Shown here piece after piece: positions 37,284 through 49,207 of a stretch of DNA of 64,000 nucleotides (position 1 is its first letter; every line of letters begins with the position of its first letter). Location of the stretch: assembly GCA_037043015.1 (NCBI GenBank), contig CM073323.1, positions 27,308,758-27,372,757 of the forward strand. The letters are read 5' to 3'. A program made the translations under genes and the position numbers. The notes below the pieces were generated by a model that saw nothing but the letters and a program-made list of their open reading frames with translations, was not told where the DNA came from and did no database searches. This DNA is from Bryum argenteum (Eukaryota > Streptophyta > Bryopsida > Bryales > Bryaceae).

Positions 37284-40200
37284 TCAATAAAAAAAGTCTT
37301 GGAAGAACCTGAATGAGAAAAAAGAAACAACGGAAATCAGCACGATCCACACATGCCAGAACCACTTGAACCGCTTGACGAAATCAACTCCCTTCTCCAA
37401 CCACGATTGGTGAGCTTTCTTCACGAGGAGCTTCATCTCCTTCTTCGACTTGATGCTTTTGGCGGAAGAAGATGTTGATGCTCGTGCGGCAAGTGCAGTT
37501 TCTGGTGGTGCTCGTGTAGGCGATGTTGGCTTGAGAGCTGTTGAAGCGACCACAGTTGTTGCAGGTGCCACGGGTTTCTGCCTCTTCGACAACAACTCGA
37601 AGGACTTTGCAGTTGGAGCCTTCTTCTTCTGAATCGGCACGGGCTCCGATTTGAAAGCCATAATCGGAGACTTAGCAAATCTTGAGCTCTCCTCTTCTGG
37701 TGGAGGTGCCACTCCAAGCTTCTTAGGTGCGGGGATCATACCTTAGGCTTTTAGCTTAGCACGTTTTGGCTTCTCTTCCTTCCCTTGAGATGCCTCTACG
37801 AGCTTCCGAGAATCAACCTTGGTGTTTGGGTGTGTAGGCGTGTTGGCGGACTCCACCTTGACACGAACCTTTTTCAATGTCTTAGGTACCTCAACTACAA
37901 GTGGCAAATCTGCCCATTTCGGAGGACCCTGAGGTGCTCGCCTCTCCAATTCTGGCACCTCCAATGCTGCAATCTTGGATTGAGCGGCATGAACTACAAC
38001 ATTCTCTGGTGCTTTGCTCTCGCGAGGGAGCTCTTCGATGTCGACAGTTGTAGGAGGTAGCTGTATTGGTGGTGCGTCAAATGCCGGGAGCTCGATCACT
38101 GCCACTTTGCTAAGTTCGCTGGCCCCGCGAGCATTGATAGCCTGCAATTTCAAAACAAAGTATTCAGTTCACTTTAGCAAGGGTAGAAATTCTTTATCGA
38201 AAAAACTATGGCATTGTCAAAAGTACAAACCTGCAGTGCTGCTCTGTAATTTGATGCTCTGATGAGGTTTGACAAATTGTGTAGTTTAGCCTCCCCTTCG
38301 TAAATCTTTCTCAATGGCCCTCCTCGGCCATCGTCTAAGTGAAGCGCATACCTGCACAACTCAAAATTAGAGCCATGGTCAGTTCACAAATGAGTATACC
38401 TAGCTCCAAAGGGTTAGATTCACATGCATATTTATTGAAGCATCGAGTTTGGCTTCCCTTTGCCCAGTTGAAGGTTAGTACCTTGAAACGGGCATGCCAT
38501 TATCAGATTGTGGAGTTGTCCACTTGATTTGCATTGTTGTAGGCGACACTTTATCGAATGTGGGTGGTGGTGGCGTTCCTGGTGGATTAGGAAGTAATTT
38601 TGCCACTGAAATTGAGCTTGGAGATGATGAGCCATGAACATTATGGGCTTTCACTCGGAACCTGTACTCACGGCCTGGAGATAGACCTTTGATCTCAGAC
38701 CTGTTGCATCCAAGTAAAATTATCAGCCTAGGATGAACAAATAATTGTGGACCCCAAGCTCAATATTATCATCCACAACGAAAAATTCTACTGCTACAAA
38801 ATCATCATGGCTTACCAAAGTTCTTGGCCATCGTAGACCACAATCCAGGCTCGAGTAGGTGAAGATGAGACAACTTGCTTTACAACCACGTTCTTCTTGC
38901 CTTGAAGTTTCTTTGGCTCGGAGGGTGTGAGTACTCCCACTTCCTGCATCTCAAGTGTGTACTTGAACACAGGAGCGCCATTGTCTCGTTGTGGAGCCTA
39001 AAAACATCAACAAATAAGGCTGAAATTGGTACAATTGTTGTACTACTTGTCATAGTAGCAACGGTGTGCAAGAGAGACTCATCGTCCATATCGATTTAGC
39101 AGCCATTGATTTCGTCTCAATCACTTTGGGTTGTTGGGGAGGATTTGGGGCCGCTTGAGTAGTCTTGCAAATAGAAAATTTGCTAAACCCACTTGATCCA
39201 ATTGCATTGATTGCCTACATCGATAAACATATTATTGATCACAAGCTCAGAAAGAAAGAATGCCTATCAAACAAACTCAATTGTATTGCAGTAGTTACGT
39301 ACCTGGACCCGGAAAGCATATGTCGTAAAAGGATGCAACTTCCTCACAACAAACGCGTTCACGTGACCCTTGTAAACCTCAGATACCATTGCTGGATCAA
39401 CAAATATCCCTTGTGGGAGGCCTTCCTCTCCATACCCGAGATCTAGCATCTCGAGCATGAAGTTCTTCACTGCTTCACCATTACAGCTAGGAGAAGTCCA
39501 GAAAGAAAATAAAATAAAATATGTCAATATCCATAGTCTTATGTTTGGAGTGTAGAAATGAGAGCTTTCTAGAAACTCACCTCAGAGAAATGGCCTTGGA
39601 AGTTACATTGTGAACAAGTGGAGCCTTTGGTACTTCTGGTGGTGCTGGGTCCGTAATCACCACTGAAACTGTACAGAACCAAAATGAACATCAAATTAGC
39701 ATAGTTCAACAACAAACCTCAATTTTCAATTTTTGATGTGTCCGTACATACCAGAGTGAGGGCTATCCCCTAGCTCGTTATGTGCATAAACACACACGAC
39801 GTAGTTGGTGCCGGGCTCCAACTCTTTGGCGACAAACTTGTTCTCCCGGATTGTGCTCACGCTGTGACATTTGGAATTTTGAGGACTGAACGACTGTGTC
39901 TGTACATACATCTCCACCAAATTGTCGCATTAGATTGTTTGCAAAAGAGAATTCACAAAAGTAATCGATTTTTGCAATCACACATTGTCAACAATCATAT
40001 CAGCTCTTACCTCCACGCAATAGAATTCAATGGATCTCCCGCCATCATGCACAGGAGGACGCCATGCCAGTTCAATTGAATGGGTGCCATGTTTTGAAAC
40101 CATTGGTTTTGATGGCTTCGATGGTGGACCGGATTCGGTAATTAAGGTGGCTGCCGATCAATATAATAAAGTTAAGCTTGCTTGCAACATTTCTTTCTAT

Positions 40201-41039
40201 GAGACGAATTGATAAGCAAGATGAGAATGATTCACTTACTTTGAAATGTCCATGATCCGAGTGTAGTAAGAGTGCGGATGCGTACTCCAACCTTTGATGC
40301 AGGTGGAAGAGCAGCCAATTGGTACGCGTGGGCACTTCCGTGATATACCATGGCCCAGGCCTTACCAGTTCCAAGCTTCATGTCAATCTCGAATCTGCAG
40401 GCTCAATTTTTCTACATGAAAATCTATACGACAAAACATTCCATTATAACACATTGAGAAGCGTGAGTGCGATGCATACATGGTTCCCGGAGGAAAGGCA
40501 TAAGTGTTGTCGTCCCAATTGAGGTGGATGGTTGTTGCAGCGATCCTCCATGTCACGCTGGGCTCTCCAACATGTGAAACTAGAGACTGTCCTTGGAACT
40601 CTTCAACCCTACTGCCTGCATCACTCTCCATACTCGATTCTCTTTGGAACTCTTCAGCCCTACTGCTTGCATCACTCTCCATACTCGATTCTGCAGCATC
40701 GATGCATAGAGGCTCCTCGGTGCTTGCATTGTCGCAAACCACCTTCCCTTTGCCTTTCCTTTTCGCGACCTCTTCGGCTTGGGCGTGTGCCTCGTTTTCC
40801 GCTTCCGCAATGTCGGTAGTTGCAGCAAAACCCTGAAACTCTTCATCTCCTACAGACATCATGGTTGAATTTGTTGGACTTTCGTCCACCAGGTTGGAAG
40901 CAATCTCCTTCTCTACCTTCTCTAAACAGTTCGTCATCTTCTCTTCAGGCCCGTTCTCTTCCTGTGGCGCTACAGCGGTTGGTGCTACCACCTCTAACGT
41001 GACTACTTTTCGCTCTAGAACCAAGTTTTGCGACAACAT
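37284..41039 (-). CDS. Fibronectin type III (FNDC3-like) protein, copy C, possibly a pseudogene
   Basis: The exons are 41039-40480, 40394-40240, 40150-40011, 39911-39752, 39662-39581, 39500-39303, 39214 to about 39080 (donor unresolved), 38997-38816, 38700-38482, 38351-38231 and 38141-37743. An acidic leader of about 150 residues (with an in-frame 51-bp duplication at 40595-40690) precedes about five FN3 modules; the later ones carry 'APQRDNGAPVFKYTLEM' and 'TTPQSDNGMPVSRYALHL'. A basic end ('RAKLKA') is followed by TAA at 37743-37745. The next codons continue in the same frame for 150 residues to a hydrophobic 'WHVWIVLISVVSFFSF' near the true C-terminus, as in tail-anchored FNDC3 proteins. 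The acceptor of the 39500 exon is deleted (copies A and B have GCAG). Function unknown; two defects suggest decay. Confidence 0.65.
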
Positions 41040-41059
41040 CTTGCGCGAGACTCTCTTGA

Positions 41060-41525
41060 GCTATGAATTTTGGCGCATCAAACCCTCGCAATATAAACCC
41101 TCGCAATAAAAACCCTTGCGTTAGAGTCCTTGCCCTACCAGCCCTCGCGTTACGACCCCTCGAGCTATCAACCCTCGCGTTACGACCCCTCGAGCTATCA
41201 ACCCTCGCGTTACGACCCCTAGCGCTACCAATCTTTGCGCTCAACGCCTCCCGCTCAACGCCTCGCGCTGAACGCCTCGCGCAGAACGCCTTGCGCACCT
41301 GCCTCCGTGCTCAACCCCTTCGCGCTCAAACCGCTCGCTCAAGGCTTCGCGCTGAAACCCCGCGCTCTATCCTGACGCTCGCGCTCAAACCCTTGCGCTC
41401 AACCCCTCGCGCTCAACTCCTCGCGCTCAACCCCTCGTGTTCAAACCCTCGCGCTCAACACCTCGCGCTCAACTCTTTGCGCTCAACCGGTCGTGCTCAA
41501 ACCCTCGCGCTCACACCCTTCAACT
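41060..41525. repeat. GC-rich degenerate minisatellite upstream of FN3 copy C
   Basis: The same array as 1733-2130 but longer. It includes a duplicated block 'cctcgagctatcaaccctcg' at about 41158-41210, then many 'ctcgcgctcaac' units. It lies immediately 5' of the FN3 start. Confidence 0.75.
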
Positions 41526-42496
41526 ACAAACTTTTCAGCTACGGCCGCTTACGCATGGACCTCTCACGCTACGATCTTCTGCGCTAGGTTCTCTCACACC
41601 ACAACATCCTGTGCGACTACTTCCACCTTGCGCGCATTGACCTCGCAGACATTGACTCCTTGCGCACTGACCTATTGAGCTACAAACCCTAGAGTTGCCA
41701 TGGAGGTATACGGCTCGTTTACTTCTCCGACCTCTCTCGAATTAGTGACATCGTTCCTGTTCACCTCTTCACCTCTTTTGAAATGAAAATGTCAGAATGC
41801 TTGCATGTGAAGCGTTTTGAATATATTGTTCTTCACCCTCAACCCCAACAAGCAGCAATGTAATCTAGATATCATAATATTGAAGTGGCTCCCAAAAGCA
41901 CCCTCATATATATACATATATATTTTTAATATATCAAAAATTAAAGTTTAGAATCATTTTCTCTTTTTTTTAGTTGAGTATAAAAATTATTCTACATATT
42001 GTTCATATTTCAATGAAGGGTTTTTTACTAAAGATTATGACTTTTTGACAAATTTTTAGCTTGATATCATTCTAAAATATGGTTGGGTATAGAACTTGAT
42101 GAAGTTTCAACTTTCAAAAGGCATAATTTCTTCCCAAAAAACATTTTGGAGCATACTTTCAACTACTCAATCTTTGCATAAACATAGTAGATTAGAAAGT
42201 CTTGAGTCTACGTGAAAATTTCTTGCCCTAATTAATATTGACTTTGGATTGCCAAAAGAAACTTTTGCCTCTACTTTGAATATTGTGGACTTGTGATATC
42301 AGAATTAGGAGCAACACAATTCACAAAGAATTTACCTACTACTACTAGGAATAGTCGCGTACATGATGGTATGGTAAAAAGTACATAAGAACCAAAAATT
42401 ATTTTTTTACACAATTCAAATAGATTATACAAGCATATTGGCAACTTGGAACTTTCCAAGCCTAATATTACTCAATACTTTGAAGCTTAAGCTTAA

Positions 42497-42737
42497 CCCC
42501 TAAAGGTCCATGAAAGCGAAAACTGCTTTTAGGAGTCCAAAATTCAGCCAACTTTGACCATTATAATCTCACAAATGAAGAAGAATCAACGGTTCAATTT
42601 TGGCAAGTTAGTGGAAGGTTAAGTTAACTTCAAGATCCTACAGTTGGATCTTCCAAATTATTCTTAGATTGAGAGTTTTTAGGCCTGAAGTGAGGGAATG
42701 TCCATTTTTACAGTTTTGCATCAAGAACCTTTAGGGG
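42497..42737. mobile_element. piggyBac-like MITE, 241 bp
   Basis: The ends are CCCCTAAAGGTCC and GAACCTTTAGGGG, with TTAA duplications (42493-42496, 42738-42741). Empty sites are at about 3092 and 24683 ('gcttaaaaggg'). Insertion is specific to the C-side flank. Confidence 0.9.
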
Positions 42738-42905
42738 TTAAAACTTAAAAGGGTGTGAAGAGAAATAAACTAAATATATAAGCATTAAATAGTAAAACTC
42801 ATTACAACTCTATTGCCTTCCTTGTAAACCTCTCTTTATAGGCTACTCCATTGTCTTTCAACCACTTTATATGACTTTAATACAATACCACATACTCTAT
42901 CTTAA

Positions 42906-44535
42906 TCCTTAAAGGTCCATACAATGGGTTTTTACAATTTTAAGCACCCTGGTTGAAGGGGTTGAAAGTAATATTTTTGCCTAAGATTCCTATTGTGTGC
43001 TCCTTATACTGCAAAGTGCATGTAACAAAATTTGCAAAGCCAAATTTCAATTTAAAAACCCTTATCAAGAAATTTTGGGTTTCAAGTTGAAGAAAGGCAA
43101 TTTAAAATTAGTCTCTTTTTGAATGTATTTTTCTAGAAATATAATCATTACCAATTTACTACTCAAGCTTCAAAGTGATGTAAGTCAAAAAATTACCAAT
43201 TTTACAAGGCTAGCCTCCAAAAAGTACAAAAACAATCTTCAAGAATATTAGTAATTTCACAATTATTTCTCTCAAAATTTGTCAATAGAGATTTTGAGAT
43301 TTGTTTTAAGAAATTTTGCCTAAAAATCATAAACTCAAAAAGGTACCTACTCACCATTTACTATTTCTATGAATATAGTACAATAAACAAGATGTTTGCT
43401 TTCCCGAATGGCTCATTTCATGCCTTCTTGTACAGAAGAATTTGTATGAAGGTACGGAAAGCAAAATGATTCTCTAAAATATTGCACTTGCATTCTTTTC
43501 TTACTTATCCTCTAAGAATCCAGGAAAACCGATTTGGTTTGTTGAGATTTCGGGCAGCTCATTTGAAGGGGTTAAACTTGATATTTTTGCCTATGATTTT
43601 TACTAGGTGCTCTCCATATTGTAATGTGTATGTCGTGAGATTTGCAAAACCAAATTTTAGTTTGTACCCCTTCATCTAGAAATTTTAGGTTTGAAGTCTA
43701 AAACGGGCAATCTAAATTCAGCTTTTTAAAAGCATTCTTTGTTGGAAATATGTTCAACTCCAAATTACTATTCAAAATCCAAAGTGACCGAAGTCAAAAA
43801 GTTTACCAATTTTACAAGGGCAACCTCCAAACTTTTAAATACAATCTTCACAATTTCTAGTAATTTTACAATTTTTTTCTTTCAAGTATTGCAAAAATTT
43901 GAGATTTTGGATTTTTCCCAATATATATATATATATATATGCAATATATTTTTATTTTTTATTTTTAAAGTTTTTATTTTTTTTATTTTTTTCAAAATTC
44001 ACATCCTCATAAGGCACCGATTTGGCAGGATATCCCCCACGCTGGGACTTACCAGGCGTGGGGTCTTGGATGAATCTTGTCCGGGCCCGCAAGGGTGAGG
44101 GGTAAAAGCCCCCTATTTTTTTGTTGTTGATTGGAAAAATGAGACTCCTTGAACTAATGTGGGGTCTCTGATTCCAAATATAAACTCAGAAAAAATAAAA
44201 TAGGGCCGCAGGCTCTTTTTTAAAAAAGTAGGGAAAGAAGGCTCTAGGCATGGTAAGGTCCCAGCTTGGGGGATGTCCTGTCCACGCCATAAGGCACCTA
44301 CTCACCGTCCAAATTTATCTTGAAGTAAATATATCCATTTATGTGGTGCTTGTTTTACTATATTGTTGTTTTTAGACCTTTCATAAATAATATAGATGGA
44401 GGTCAAACCGTGGAATGAGTCTGTGAAATTTTGCATGAGCGTACCGAACTTGCTAACCAACGTGGAAAAAAATGAGGAAAAATTGTTGGAGTTTTTGAGT
44501 TTAAAGGTCCAAAAAAATGCTTGGACCTTTAGAGA
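42906..44535. mobile_element. Decayed piggyBac-like element with nested insertions
   Basis: Orthologue of 3260-4175 with TTAA at 42902-42905 and 44536-44539. It is about 700 bases longer. A second related block begins near 43507, and the 269-bp element at 44019 sits inside it. An (AT)10 run is at 43920-43940. No coding sequence. Confidence 0.55.
44019..44287. mobile_element. Mutator-like MITE, 269 bp, nested
   Basis: The 11-bp direct repeats CATAAGGCACC flank it (44008-44018, 44288-44298). Terminal repeats include 'atcccccacgctggga' at the left and its near-inverse 'tcccagcttgggggat' at the right, about 22 of 29 positions matching. Duplication length and inverted ends fit non-autonomous Mutator-like elements. 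No coding sequence. Confidence 0.7.
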
Positions 44536-44692
44536 TTAATCAATAAGTGCTTGCCTTTCGATAAATTTGTGACACCTTCTAACCACTTATTGCCAAATAA
44601 AGGGATTGTATTCATTCTTTCCTCTTCATGGCAACATGCCAAGTATAAGAAAACAATAACAATTTCACCTCCAACCAAATTTGGAAAGTTAA

Positions 44693-45665
44693 CCCCTAAA
44701 CGTCCCCAATGTCGTTTTTCTACATTTTGGATGGAGGGCAGCAACTTCAAATAGCCATATCTTCTTCATCCAAGGTCCGTTTTGGATGAAATCACTTGGG
44801 TTAGGTTCCAAATCAAGTCTAGTTTGTGTTGTAAAATTTGCAAGCCCATACAATAAAGTATGAATTAATGAAATGCACTTTAGTGAAGACAGCTCTTGTT
44901 TTTGGGTTTCCAAGCATGGGGCATGTATTACCTTTGCAAGCCAATTATGTGAAATTCAAAATAGTTTTCAATGATTTTTTTTTTCATGGACATGATCTTA
45001 AGGTGATTTTTAACAACTTTGTAGTGAGAAGTTTTTTGATCCAAATGATTTTGCTATTGGCTTTGCAATGATGTTTTGTCAACATAAAAAGTGAGAAAAT
45101 GGATGATATTTGAGGAGCTATATCTCCTTCATCCACCATTGGATTTCAACTTAATTTTTTGGGATAGCCTCCAATTAGAGTCTAGTCTAAGTGGTAGAAA
45201 CCTTAACAAGATCGAAGATGTTTAGAAGATAAGGCATGAAATTGAATGCAAAGGGTCCAATTTTGTACTATTTTTCCTTTGTAAAATTTTCGGCAGTTTT
45301 TACCATTGCATGGCATTTATTTGAGCCAAGAATTTTTTTCGATGAATATTTTTTGGGTAAAGGACTTATTAAGATGAAGGTGAACATCTTTCTAGTTGGT
45401 GATTTTTTCATTGCAATAGGTATATTGGTAGCATTTCAACCTCAAAGTAAAAATGAAGAAATTTTGCAATTTGTTTTTAGTATTAGTATGTTACAATCTC
45501 TTGATCTGTAAGACCTCATGACTCAAATTTTGGTCCACATGATCTTCGATGAGTCCATTACAAGTTTGTACGGTTGAGATCTTAATAGCTTCTCTTCATT
45601 TTTATCTATGACGAATTCTATGGAAATGTGCTTTTCTGCTAAAAATAGGCTGGGACGTTTAGGGG
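44693..45665. mobile_element. piggyBac-like non-autonomous element, 973 bp
   Basis: The ends are CCCCTAAACGTCCC and GGGACGTTTAGGGG, with TTAA at 44689-44692 and 45666-45669. The empty site is at about 4328 ('ggaaagttaaacacc'). It is the same subfamily and almost the same length as 11119-12090. A 35-bp direct duplication follows at 45670-45735. Confidence 0.9.
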
Positions 45666-45899
45666 TTAAACATCCTAATTTTTTTCGTTGATCTTAAGTT
45701 TAACATCCTAATTTTTTTCGTTGATCTTTACATATAAAAGATTGCGATCTGTGTGTCTGCCTCTCCTTGGCAATCCATACATGCATGGCCATGATCATGG
45801 CCATCATCATTCGGTCATGTATACACGGTATGAAGAGTTTTGAAGATTTAAAAGATTTTCTGTTAGTAGCATTGTTTGTTATTAAGAGTTTATTAGATC

Positions 45900-46330
45900 C
45901 CTATAATATAACAAGAAGTTAAAGGGATAAGGATTATGGAACAAAGAAATGGGAGCAAAACATAAGTGAATGGGAGATAAAGGGAAAATTGGAGGGAAAC
46001 AAGGATCCGAGAACAAAGGGTAGGAATAGGGAACAAAAGATAGAAACCATGAACAAGTAATGAGACTAGGGAATGTATGATGGAAAGCGAGGAATGAATG
46101 ATGGGAACTAGGAACAAATGATAGGCACTTGGAACAATGGATGGAAATTAAGAAGGGAAATTCTGGGTCGAGAAACTCAGAACAAAAGATGGAAATCGAG
46201 AAGCGGATTTTGGAGGAGGGAACCACAAACAAAGAAATGGAGAATGGGGAACAAGAATAATAGACGAGGACTAGGAACAAGTGAACGAGGGAACTCAGGA
46301 CATGCCTTAAATCCCAAAAAGGAGGCACAC
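45900..46330. repeat. Purine-rich minisatellite, second copy
   Basis: Diverged counterpart of 4590-5030, with units near 'ggaacaaatgatggaaa'. Opposite-strand open frames are by-products. Confidence 0.65.
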
Positions 46331-47634
46331 TACCAACGAGGGAACCGAGGATAGAGGGTAGTTTTTAAAGAGCACCAAATAAAGAGCTCACCCGTCACAA
46401 TGAGGGGGATCCTACTCACCTATTAATGAAATATTTTTTATTTGTATGTCGAGAAGACTTGGTATATACTAGTACATGATATATAAATACGAGTACGCTC
46501 ACTTGGTGTTGCCATGCCTACACAAATACTTTGACCTTGCTCCTTCACACTACTATAAGAAAAATATTAAAAGATCAAAGATTTTTAAGAAAAGAAAGAA
46601 ACTAATTAAGATTTTACACTTGGAAGCCTATATTTGTACTTCAGGAATTTTTCTAGGGCTCCAAACAACATGGTTCTCTTGTTTATCTACTCAATCTAAA
46701 ATTAGGTCATTTTTCTTAATTTATGGTGATTTCTAAAACCATGATTCCTCATATATTCAATATCTCAATATCAGCGGGCCCAACCTGCGATCCAATTGTT
46801 GCCTACACCTCTCCAACAATACCCTCTTCCAACAACAGACCATTTGCTCCGATCTGAGCAACATTCACGGAGGTCATATTGTTACAAACAAAGAAAACAA
46901 ACTATTTTCCTCCTTTGATAAAAACAAAAGAGAATTTAACCAAGTGCTTCTACACCACAAAATTTCTCAGAATGATTTACTTTAGTATTTTCATATTTTG
47001 CCAAAACATTCAGAGCACTAGAGGTTCCAACCATTGATCTCAAGTACGAAGTACAAAATACAATATGTATTAGAAATACATATAAATACATTGTTCAAGG
47101 ACAATGTCTAAGTATAGTGATACTCTTCCCCAAACCTAATCGGTACTCTCTATATATAGTATAGTGAACCTTTAGAGTTTCGAATGAATTTTTGGCCCAT
47201 GGCTATCAAAACAAGAGATCATGCTATCAACTCCAAATCAAGAACATCAAAAATCAACCCATGATCTAAACCAAGAGTGTTATACATCCACCAGCTCGGA
47301 TACTGCTATTGAGACGGTGAACTTATAGCTTCAAAACAATAGCTTCTTCATCATGTACCCAAACATTACACAAAAATACTCGAAACAAGAGTAAGCAATT
47401 TATGCGAGCACTTATAGATTTCTCTGTGATCTTTCAAGAAGTAGCGAGGCTTCGCTCTTGGAGCATCGTCAAATCCTGGAGCATTGCCGACCCACCAAGG
47501 CTTCGCTTTCGCGGCATAGCCGAATCCTTGAGCGTCGCCAAACCCTTGAGAAGATGCAACCCCAAACCTTCACAAATACACGCAATGAAACATTAAATTG
47601 TAGATGAATAAAGTTTTCAATTAGTTAGTACTTC
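46331..47634. other. Spacer, no gene recognised
   Basis: 46331-46760 continues the match to the copy A flank (5030-5430). 46760-47634 is unique AT-rich DNA with a short imperfect repeat ('ggagcatcgtcaaatcctgg') at 47458-47550. No RNA or protein gene found. Confidence 0.5.
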
Positions 47635-47642
47635 GTTTCAAT

Positions 47643-49199
47643 CAGGGTTGTCAAATCGGTCGACATTCGGGGTAAACCTAGTCCGCGGACGTAGTCCGGA
47701 CTATGTCGACCGGGACCATAGTCCGGACCATGGTCCGGGGGGGTAAATGCGAGTTACCCCGGTCCCTGGTAACTTCCGGGGCTGTTGGATCATCCACCTG
47801 GCCACATCTCAGCCGTCAAAATTTGATCCCCGGTCGCTCCGGTCGCTCCGTCAGATCGGACGGCGGCCGACCGCATCAAATCCTGGCCGTCGTATCATTT
47901 GTAAGCGCTTGCGGGCCGTTGGATCGGGCCGCCGTCCGCATGCCCGACGGCCATCGGATCCGGCGCGCCGGCGGACGGATCGGTCGCCGGTGGTCGGCCG
48001 TCGTCGATCGGATCGGACGGTCGGGCCAGCGGGCGGGCCGTCCGCAAGGCCGACGCCCGTCGGATCCGGCGCGTCGTTCCGTGTCGGATCGGACGGCGCC
48101 GCCGACCGCAGAGATCATGGCCGTCGGATCAATCCCAGCGCTGCGGGCCGTTGGATCGCCGCCCGTCCGCATGCCCGACGGCCGCCGGATCCGGCGCGCC
48201 GACGATCGGGGTCGGGCTGGCCATCGCCATGGCGGTCGGGGTCGGGCTGGCTGCGTCGCCGAGGCGGTCCGGGGTCGGACCGGCGGTCGGCAAGGCCGTC
48301 GGATCGGTCGGTGGTCGATCCGACCGCTGCAGATGGCTCTTTAAACTTCAAATGCCCATAACTTCGTCAAAATTATCCGAATGGCTTATTTAAGATGTTT
48401 TTTGACATCTGCAAAACATGTAGATGCCAAAAAACACCTTAAATGCACAATTTGGATTAGTTTTGACAAAGTTATAGGCCTTCAAAGGCCGTTCAACCTT
48501 CAAAGGCCTATAACTTTGTCAAAACGTATCCAAATTGGACGTTTAAGATGTTTTTTGGCATGTACATGTTCTGTAGATGTCAAAAAACATCTTAAATGTT
48601 CGATTCGGATAAGTTTTGACTAAGTTAGGGGCATTTCAAGTTTCTGCAGGCAGTCACATCGGCCGCCGACCGATTTGCCGACCGATCCAACGACCGCCGA
48701 CCGATCCGACGGCCTTGCCGACCGCCGGTCCGACCCCCGGACCGCCACGGCGACGGCCAGCCCGACCGCCGGTCCGACCCCCGGACCGCCACGGCGACGG
48801 CCAGCCCGACCCCCGGACCGCCACGGCGACGGCCAGCCCGGCAAATATGGTCCTCACCCCGGTCGGCGGCCGACCTCGCCGGTCCTCACCCCGGTCGGCG
48901 GCCGACCTCGCCGGTCCTCACCCCGGTCGGCGGCCGACCTCGCCGGTCCTCACCCCGGTCGGCGGCCGACCTTGCCGGTCCGCACACCGGTCGGCCCTGC
49001 AGACGCCGGTCCCGCCACCGGTCGGCCGATCCAAGGGTCGGACGAGGGTGCGGTCGGCCATACAAAAATCCTGCGGACGGTAATTTACCCCAGGTAAATT
49101 ATAAAAAACCCGTTATGTCACCGACAGGTCCTAGGGGCTGAGGACGACCGGACCATGGTCGACCGGTCGCCCCCTGGTCCGGTCGTCCTGACAACCCTG
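47643..49199. mobile_element. hAT-like foldback element, GC-rich, 1557 bp
   Basis: The termini CAGGGTTGTCA/TGACAACCCTG are perfect over 11 bases and are flanked by the 8-bp duplication GTTTCAAT (47635-47642, 49200-49207), the hAT signature. The whole element is a large imperfect palindrome. The arms are very GC-rich (cggccgtc/gacggccg motifs) and meet at an AT-rich centre (48340-48650), itself an inverted repeat of two arms of about 140 bases. The right arm has tandem units of about 31 bases starting 'cctcaccccggtcggcggcc' (four copies, 48850-48980) and of about 29 bases around 'cggaccgccacggcgacggc' (three copies). Long overlapping open frames follow from GC content; no transposase is recognised. 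Confidence 0.85.
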
Positions 49200-49207
49200 G
49201 TTTCAAT

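Noticed and set aside
43920-43940. (AT)n run as a regulatory site or origin
   Set aside because: Simple microsatellite inside an old transposon; no further support.
47703-48361. Two overlapping plus-strand open frames of over 200 codons
   Set aside because: They lie inside the GC-rich foldback element, exist in several frames and both strands, and are composed of R/P/G/A from repeats; an effect of base composition.
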